The notes under the pieces are model-generated. The model was given only the letters and a program-made list of their open reading frames with translations, ran no database searches and had not been told where the DNA came from. Shown one piece after another: positions 58,429 through 64,000 of a DNA stretch of 64,000 nt. The DNA comes from an uncultured Pelagibacteraceae bacterium. GTDB lineage: Bacteria; Pseudomonadota; Alphaproteobacteria; Pelagibacterales; Pelagibacteraceae. Location of the stretch: contig CACEGO010000003.1 in NCBI GenBank assembly GCA_902559075.1, forward strand, positions 1-64,000, given 5' to 3'. A program made the translations under genes and the position numbers. Each line of letters opens with the position of its first letter. Within the stretch, counting starts at the first letter, position 1.

Positions 58429-61400
58429 TTAAATATCTTGAAGAGAAGTTACCTCTAATTTTTTAGTTTTTAGAGACTTGATTGCCTCCAAGCAAGCTTG
58501 AGCAGTTGACATATTGGTACAGTAAGGAACTTTATTTTTAAGTGCCGCTCTCCTGATGGCGATTGCGTCACTAACTCTATACTGTCTGTTTCCACCACCA
58601 GTATTAATTACGAGTGCAATTTTTTTTGAGTCTAACACGTCGACTATATGAGGAGATCCCGTGCTTACTTTATTAATAACTCTACATTTCATTCCATGTT
58701 TTTGAATATATTCAGCAGTTCCTCTAGTTCCACATAAGGAGAAATTTAATTTAATTAGTTCCTTTGCTAAATCAATTCCCTCATCTTTATGAGAATCTTT
58801 TAATGATATGAAAGCAAGTCCCTGTTTTGGTAGTGAGTTTGCTGCAGCAATTTGACTTTTAGCAAATGCCATACCAAAATTTTTATCAAACCCCATAACT
58901 TCACCAGTTGATTTCATTTCAGGACCTAAAAGTAGGTCGCTATTAGGAAATTTATTAAAAGGAAATACAGCTTCTTTAACTGCATACATGCCCTTTGATT
59001 TATCTTTCAAATTAAACTTAGATAATTTTTCACCAGCCATTACACGTGATGCAATTTTAGCAAGAGGAATACCTTTTGCTTTTGACACAAATGGTACTGT
59101 TCTACTAGCCCGAGGGTTTACTTCAATAACATAAATTTCATCTTTTTTAATTGCAAACTGTATATTCATGAAACCTTTTACGTTTAAAGCTAAAGCTAAT
59201 TTTTTAGTTTGATTTTCTATTTCTTCTAGAAGATATGGTTTAATCGATACAGGAGGCAGACTACAAGCTGAGTCTCCTGAATGAATTCCAGCTTCTTCTA
59301 TATGTTGCATAATCCCTGCTACATGAACTTGTTTTCCATCTGATATAGCATCTACATCTACTTCCATTGCGTGATCAATAAACTTATCAATTAAAATAGG
59401 ATTTTCTTCTGCTGCTTTAAATGCTTCCTCAACAAATTTTTTAAGTTGATTTTTCTCATGCACAATTTCCATAGCTCTTCCACCTAATACGTAAGAGGGC
59501 CTAACCATTAAAGGTAAACCAATTTTGTCTGCAATTTTAATTGCTTGTTTAAATGTTTTTGCAATTCCACTTTTAGCTTGTTTTAATTTTAATTTATTAA
59601 GAAGATTTCTAAATCTATCTCTATCCTCAGCTAAATCTATTGATGTGTACTGTGTTCCTAAAATTGGAAGTTTATTGTCATATAAAAATTTAGCTAGTTT
59701 AATTGGAGTTTGACCACCGAATTGAGCAATGATACCAACTAAGTTTCCTTTTTCTTGTTCTTTTTTTATTATATTAAATACATATTCTTCTTTTAGAGGC
59801 TCAAAATAAAGACGATCACTCGTGTCATAATCTGTTGAAACAGTTTCAGGATTACAATTAACCATTATTGTCTCAAAACCTACATCTTTAAGCGAAAAAC
59901 TTGCTTGGCAGCAGCAATAATCAAACTCTATTCCTTGTCCTATTCTATTAGGACCACCTCCTAGAATTATAATTTTTTTCTTAGCTGAAGGATCTGCTTC
60001 ACAATCAGAATTAATTGAAAAATTACGCTGATATGTTGAGTACATATAAGGAGTAAAAGACTTAAATTCTGCAGCACAAGTGTCTACTTTTTTAAATACA
60101 GGTAAAATTTTTAAAGCCGTTCTTTTTCGTCTTACAACATCTTCTGGAAAATTAGTTAATTCTGATAGTTTTTTATCTGAAAAACCAATAGATTTAATTC
60201 GATTAAATTCATTAAAATTTTTTGGCAATCCTTTATTTTTAATTTTTCTTTCATTATCTACAATTTCTTTAATTTGAGCTAAGAACCATGGATCAATTTT
60301 TGACAAGGCAAATATTTTTTTTAAATTAATTTTTTTTCTAATAGCTTCAGCAACAAGCAAGATTTTATTTGGAATATTTTCTTTAAGTTTTTTTTCAATT
60401 TGATTTTTGTTTAGATCGAAGATTCTATCTAGTCCTGAAAAACCAGTTTCAAGAGAAACCAAAGCCTTTTGAAGAGACTCTTTGAAGTTTCTTCCAATTG
60501 CCATTGCTTCACCAACAGATTTCATTGATGTTCCTAAAATTGGTGGAGAAGTTGAAAATTTTTCAAAAGTAAATCTTGGAATTTTAGTTACCACATAATC
60601 TATACTTGGTTCAAATGAGGCTGGGGTTACTTTGGTAATTTCATTTTTTAATTCATCTAACGTGTAGCCAACGGCAAGCTTTGCAGCAACTTTTGCTATT
60701 GGAAAACCTGTTGCTTTTGATGCAAGTGCAGATGATCTAGAAACTCTTGGGTTCATTTCAATTACAACCATCCGACCATTTTTTGGGTTGATTGCAAATT
60801 GAACATTTGAGCCACCTGTTTCAACTCCAATTTTTCTTAAACATGCAATAGAAGCATTTCTCATTACTTGGTATTCCTTATCTGTTAATGTGAGTGCAGG
60901 AGCAACAGTTACCGAGTCTCCAGTATGAATTCCCATAGGATCAACATTTTCAATTGAGCAGATAATTATGCAATTATCTTTTTTATCTCGCACTACTTCC
61001 ATTTCAAATTCTTTCCAACCTTCTAGACACTCTTCAACTAATACTTGGCTTACTGGAGATTCGTGTAATCCATTTTTAATAATTTTTAAGTAGTCTTTTT
61101 TATTTTTTGCAATTCCTCCCCCTAATCCCCCAAGTGTAAAAGCAGGTCTTATAATAGCGGGCAGTCCAATTTTTCTTAAAACTTTTGATGCCTGATTTAT
61201 ATTAATAACGATTTCAGACTTAGGTAAATCTAAACCTATATCAACCATATTCTTTCTAAATTTTTTTCTATCTTCTGCATTAGAAATGGCTTTTGAATTT
61301 GCACCTATTAATTCAATTCTATATTTTTTTAAAATTCCCTTTTTTTCAGCTTCCATTGCAAGATTAAGGGCAGTTTGTCCGCCCATTGTTGGAAGAATTG

Positions 61401-61653
61401 CATCAGGCTTTTCTTTTTTAAGAATTTTTTCTAATACATTTAATGTGATTGGCTCAATGTAAGTTTTATCAGCTACATCTGGATCCGTCATAATGGTTGC
61501 TGGATTTGAATTTATTAAAACTACTTTATAACCCTCATCTTTAAGGGCTTTACATGCTTGTGTACCTGAATAGTCAAATTCACATGCTTGTCCAATAATT
61601 ATCGGGCCAGCTCCAACAACTAAAATTTTTTTAAGATCTTTTCTTTTTGGCAT
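58429..61653 (-). CDS. carB: Carbamoyl-phosphate synthase large subunit
   Basis: [28 protein letters not shown]-type N-terminus; duplicated ATP-grasp domains; 1074 aa. Confidence 0.98.
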   Translation of the reverse strand: MPKRKDLKKILVVGAGPIIIGQACEFDYSGTQACKALKDEGYKVVLINSNPATIMTDPDVADKTYIEPITLNVLEKILKKEKPDAILPTMGGQTALNLAMEAEKKGILKKYRIELIGANSKAISNAEDRKKFRKNMVDIGLDLPKSEIVININQASKVLRKIGLPAIIRPAFTLGGLGGGIAKNKKDYLKIIKNGLHESPVSQVLVEECLEGWKEFEMEVVRDKKDNCIIICSIENVDPMGIHTGDSVTVAPALTLTDKEYQVMRNASIACLRKIGVETGGSNVQFAINPKNGRMVVIEMNPRVSRSSALASKATGFPIAKVAAKLAVGYTLDELKNEITKVTPASFEPSIDYVVTKIPRFTFEKFSTSPPILGTSMKSVGEAMAIGRNFKESLQKALVSLETGFSGLDRIFDLNKNQIEKKLKENIPNKILLVAEAIRKKINLKKIFALSKIDPWFLAQIKEIVDNERKIKNKGLPKNFNEFNRIKSIGFSDKKLSELTNFPEDVVRRKRTALKILPVFKKVDTCAAEFKSFTPYMYSTYQRNFSINSDCEADPSAKKKIIILGGGPNRIGQGIEFDYCCCQASFSLKDVGFETIMVNCNPETVSTDYDTSDRLYFEPLKEEYVFNIIKKEQEKGNLVGIIAQFGGQTPIKLAKFLYDNKLPILGTQYTSIDLAEDRDRFRNLLNKLKLKQAKSGIAKTFKQAIKIADKIGLPLMVRPSYVLGGRAMEIVHEKNQLKKFVEEAFKAAEENPILIDKFIDHAMEVDVDAISDGKQVHVAGIMQHIEEAGIHSGDSACSLPPVSIKPYLLEEIENQTKKLALALNVKGFMNIQFAIKKDEIYVIEVNPRASRTVPFVSKAKGIPLAKIASRVMAGEKLSKFNLKDKSKGMYAVKEAVFPFNKFPNSDLLLGPEMKSTGEVMGFDKNFGMAFAKSQIAAANSLPKQGLAFISLKDSHKDEGIDLAKELIKLNFSLCGTRGTAEYIQKHGMKCRVINKVSTGSPHIVDVLDSKKIALVINTGGGNRQYRVSDAIAIRRAALKNKVPYCTNMSTAQACLEAIKSLKTKKLEVTSLQDI

Positions 61654-62827
61654 TTTTTTTTATGTTGTTAATAAATTCCTGAAATAAATAAACACTGTCT
61701 TGAGGTCCTGGATTAGATTCTGGATGGTATTGAACTGAAAATATTGGTTTGTTTTTAAGTCTAATTCCCTCAATAGTATTATCAAAAAGAGATTTATGAG
61801 TTATCTCAATTTTTTTTGGCAAAGTTTCTTCTACTACTACAAAACCATGATTTTGACTTGTAATTTCTACTTTATCATGAATTAAATTTTTAACAGGATG
61901 GTTAGCGCCTCTATGTCCCAACTTCATTTTTGTTGTTTTGCCGCCCAAAGCTAATGCCAAAATTTGATGACCTAAACAAATACCAAATATAGGTAAATTG
62001 TTTTTTATAAGTTCATTAATTATTACGATTGAATATTTTCCAGTTGCAGCTGGGTCTCCCGGCCCATTAGACAAAAAAATTCCATTTGGTTTCAAACTAA
62101 GTATTTTTTGTGCATTTGTTTGACAAGAAACAACAGTAACTTTACATTTGAAGTCAGAGAAATATCTTAAAATATTTTTTTTAATTCCATAATCAATCGC
62201 AACTACATGGAATAAATTTTTATTATTCTTTTTATATCCTGTTTCTTTTTTCCATGTTTGAAGACCTCTCCAAGTATAATTTTTCTTAGTTGAAACTACT
62301 TTTGCAAGATCTAAATTTTTTAATCCACCCCATTTAATTGTAGTATTTGTTAATTTACTAATATTAAATTTTCTATTTTTTGAATATGATATTGTTCCCT
62401 TGGGTGCACCTTTATCTCTTATAAAGTTTGTAAGGCTCCTTGTGTCTAAGCCAGTAATTCCAACAATTTTATTTTTCTTTAGCCAGGCATCTAAATGTAG
62501 AAAAGATCTGTAGTTTGAAGGTGAAGTTATTTCAGAGTTAACTATAACACCTCTTGCCCATATTTTATCAGATTCGTGGTCCTCTTTATTCGTTCCGACA
62601 TTTCCGATATGGGGAAACGTAAAGTTTATAATTTGACCCGCATATGAGGGGTCAGAAATGATTTCCTGATACCCGGTTAAGGAAGTATTAAAACAAACTT
62701 CACCAGTTGCTTCTCCCTGGTATCCAATTCCAATTCCCTTAAAAACCTTTTTATTTTCAAGAACTAAAATGCCTGTATTGATTTGAGATTTTATTTTTGA
62801 GTTAGTTTTTTTTGCTTTTTTGATCAA
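61631..62827 (-). CDS. carA: Carbamoyl-phosphate synthase small subunit
   Basis: [51 protein letters not shown]. Confidence 0.98.
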   Translation of the reverse strand: MIKKAKKTNSKIKSQINTGILVLENKKVFKGIGIGYQGEATGEVCFNTSLTGYQEIISDPSYAGQIINFTFPHIGNVGTNKEDHESDKIWARGVIVNSEITSPSNYRSFLHLDAWLKKNKIVGITGLDTRSLTNFIRDKGAPKGTISYSKNRKFNISKLTNTTIKWGGLKNLDLAKVVSTKKNYTWRGLQTWKKETGYKKNNKNLFHVVAIDYGIKKNILRYFSDFKCKVTVVSCQTNAQKILSLKPNGIFLSNGPGDPAATGKYSIVIINELIKNNLPIFGICLGHQILALALGGKTTKMKLGHRGANHPVKNLIHDKVEITSQNHGFVVVEETLPKKIEITHKSLFDNTIEGIRLKNKPIFSVQYHPESNPGPQDSVYLFQEFINNIKKNAKKKRS

Positions 62828-62953
62828 TTACAACTCATGAGTTAAAGGTTAATACAATAATTGCATTATTATCGCAACAGAGATGTAATATAAAATTGTA
62901 AAAAAACAAATTTTCTTTTGAAGAATTTTATCTTTGCAGTAGATTAAAAAATT

Positions 62954-63415
62954 ATGTCATTAAAACAGACCATTGAAAACGAATACAAAAATGCTTTAAA
63001 ATCAAAAGACAAAAATAAAATATCAACCTATAGGTTAATATTATCTTCTATTAAAGATTTAGATATTGTTAATAGATCGGGACCGAATAAAAAAGATACC
63101 GATGACGAGGATATTAAGAAACTTTTAAAAAAAATGCTCAAACAAAGAGCCGAATCAATTGAAATTTATAAAAATAACAACAGATCAGATCTTTTAGAAG
63201 TTGAGCAAAATGAATATGATATTTTAACAGGTTTCCTCCCTAAACAACTTGGGGAAGATGAAACTAAGAAAATTTGCTCAGACATAATTTCAAAACTTGG
63301 CGCAAGTTCAATTAAAGATATGGGAAAAGTAATGGGTGAATTAAAGAAGACTTATGCTGATGAAATTGATTTTGCTAAAGCGGGTCCAATGATTAAAGAT
63401 TTGTTAAACAAATAA
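62954..63415 (+). CDS. GatB/YqeY domain-containing protein
   Basis: YRLILSSIKDLDIVNR, ILTGFLPKQLGEDETKKI, DMGKVMGELK. Confidence 0.94.
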   Translation: MSLKQTIENEYKNALKSKDKNKISTYRLILSSIKDLDIVNRSGPNKKDTDDEDIKKLLKKMLKQRAESIEIYKNNNRSDLLEVEQNEYDILTGFLPKQLGEDETKKICSDIISKLGASSIKDMGKVMGELKKTYADEIDFAKAGPMIKDLLNK

Positions 63416-64000
63416 TGAAATATCCAAAAGAGTACCTTGATGAGATTAAAACAAGACTAAAAGTTTCTTCAGTTGTATCTAAAACTGTTTCATTAAAAAA
63501 AAGAGGTAAAGAGTTTATTGGTTTATCTCCTTTTAAAAATGAAAAAACACCATCATTTACTGTTAATGATGAAAAAGAATTTTACCATTGTTTTGCAACT
63601 TCTGAGCATGGAAATATCTTTGATTTTGTAATGAAAACCCAGAATTTAAAATTTGGTGAAGCCGTTAAACATTTAGCTCAATTAGCTGGTATGCAGCCAT
63701 ATATGTTTTCAAAAAAAGATGAAGAACGAGAAAAAAAATGGATTGAATATAAGTCTATTTATAATGAATATGTGAATTTTTATCATAATGAATTATTAAA
63801 AAATGAAACTTTTTCAGTCGCTAGAGATTATTTAAAAAACAGATCACTAGGTAAAGACGAGGTAAAAAAATTTAAGATAGGTTATATAGAAAAAAATCCA
63901 AATTTTTTAGATAAATTTAAAAAAAATTATAGTGAAGAAACATTAGTTGAAACAGGCTTGTTTTATTTTGATGATAAAAAGAAAATTTATGTTGAAAGAT
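63415..64000 (+). CDS. dnaG: DNA primase, partial (runs off the right edge)
   Basis: ATG at 63415: MKYPKEYLDEIKTRLKVSSVVSKTVSLKKRGKEFIGLSPFKNEKTPSFTVNDEKEFYHCFATSEHGNIFDFVMK...; CHC2-like fold region; follows yqeY. Confidence 0.94.
   Translation, partial: MKYPKEYLDEIKTRLKVSSVVSKTVSLKKRGKEFIGLSPFKNEKTPSFTVNDEKEFYHCFATSEHGNIFDFVMKTQNLKFGEAVKHLAQLAGMQPYMFSKKDEEREKKWIEYKSIYNEYVNFYHNELLKNETFSVARDYLKNRSLGKDEVKKFKIGYIEKNPNFLDKFKKNYSEETLVETGLFYFDDKKKIYVER

Overview
The window is AT-rich, gene-dense bacterial chromosome. Gene content and order suggest Alphaproteobacteria of the SAR11/Pelagibacterales type (taxonomic inference, no search run). Nearly all sequence is coding, with tightly packed and often overlapping housekeeping genes: the aa3 cytochrome oxidase operon (coxB-coxA-ctaB-small ORF-ctaG-coxC-surf1), thrC, the F0 ATP synthase operon followed by retinal biosynthesis genes (crtI-crtB-crtY-blh) and ispH, then smc, mutY, ccrM, rnhB, ispE, tRNA-Gln(UUG), pcnB, the bc1 complex (petABC), pth/rplY/prs, an EnvZ/OmpR pair, uvrC/uvrB, trxB, carAB and the start of dnaG. 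I saw no rRNA, CRISPR array, prophage, transposase or toxin-antitoxin module. The observations most worth checking are: (1) ispE interrupted by one extra A in a 10-A tract; (2) an 857-aa SMC with no recognisable hinge domain; (3) retinal biosynthesis genes directly downstream of the F0 operon; (4) three GANTC sites within 49 bp immediately upstream of ccrM; (5) a DnaG zinc-binding region lacking most canonical ligands; (6) a 41-aa membrane ORF between ctaB and ctaG, missed by the ORF track. I did not find a clearly novel multi-gene system.
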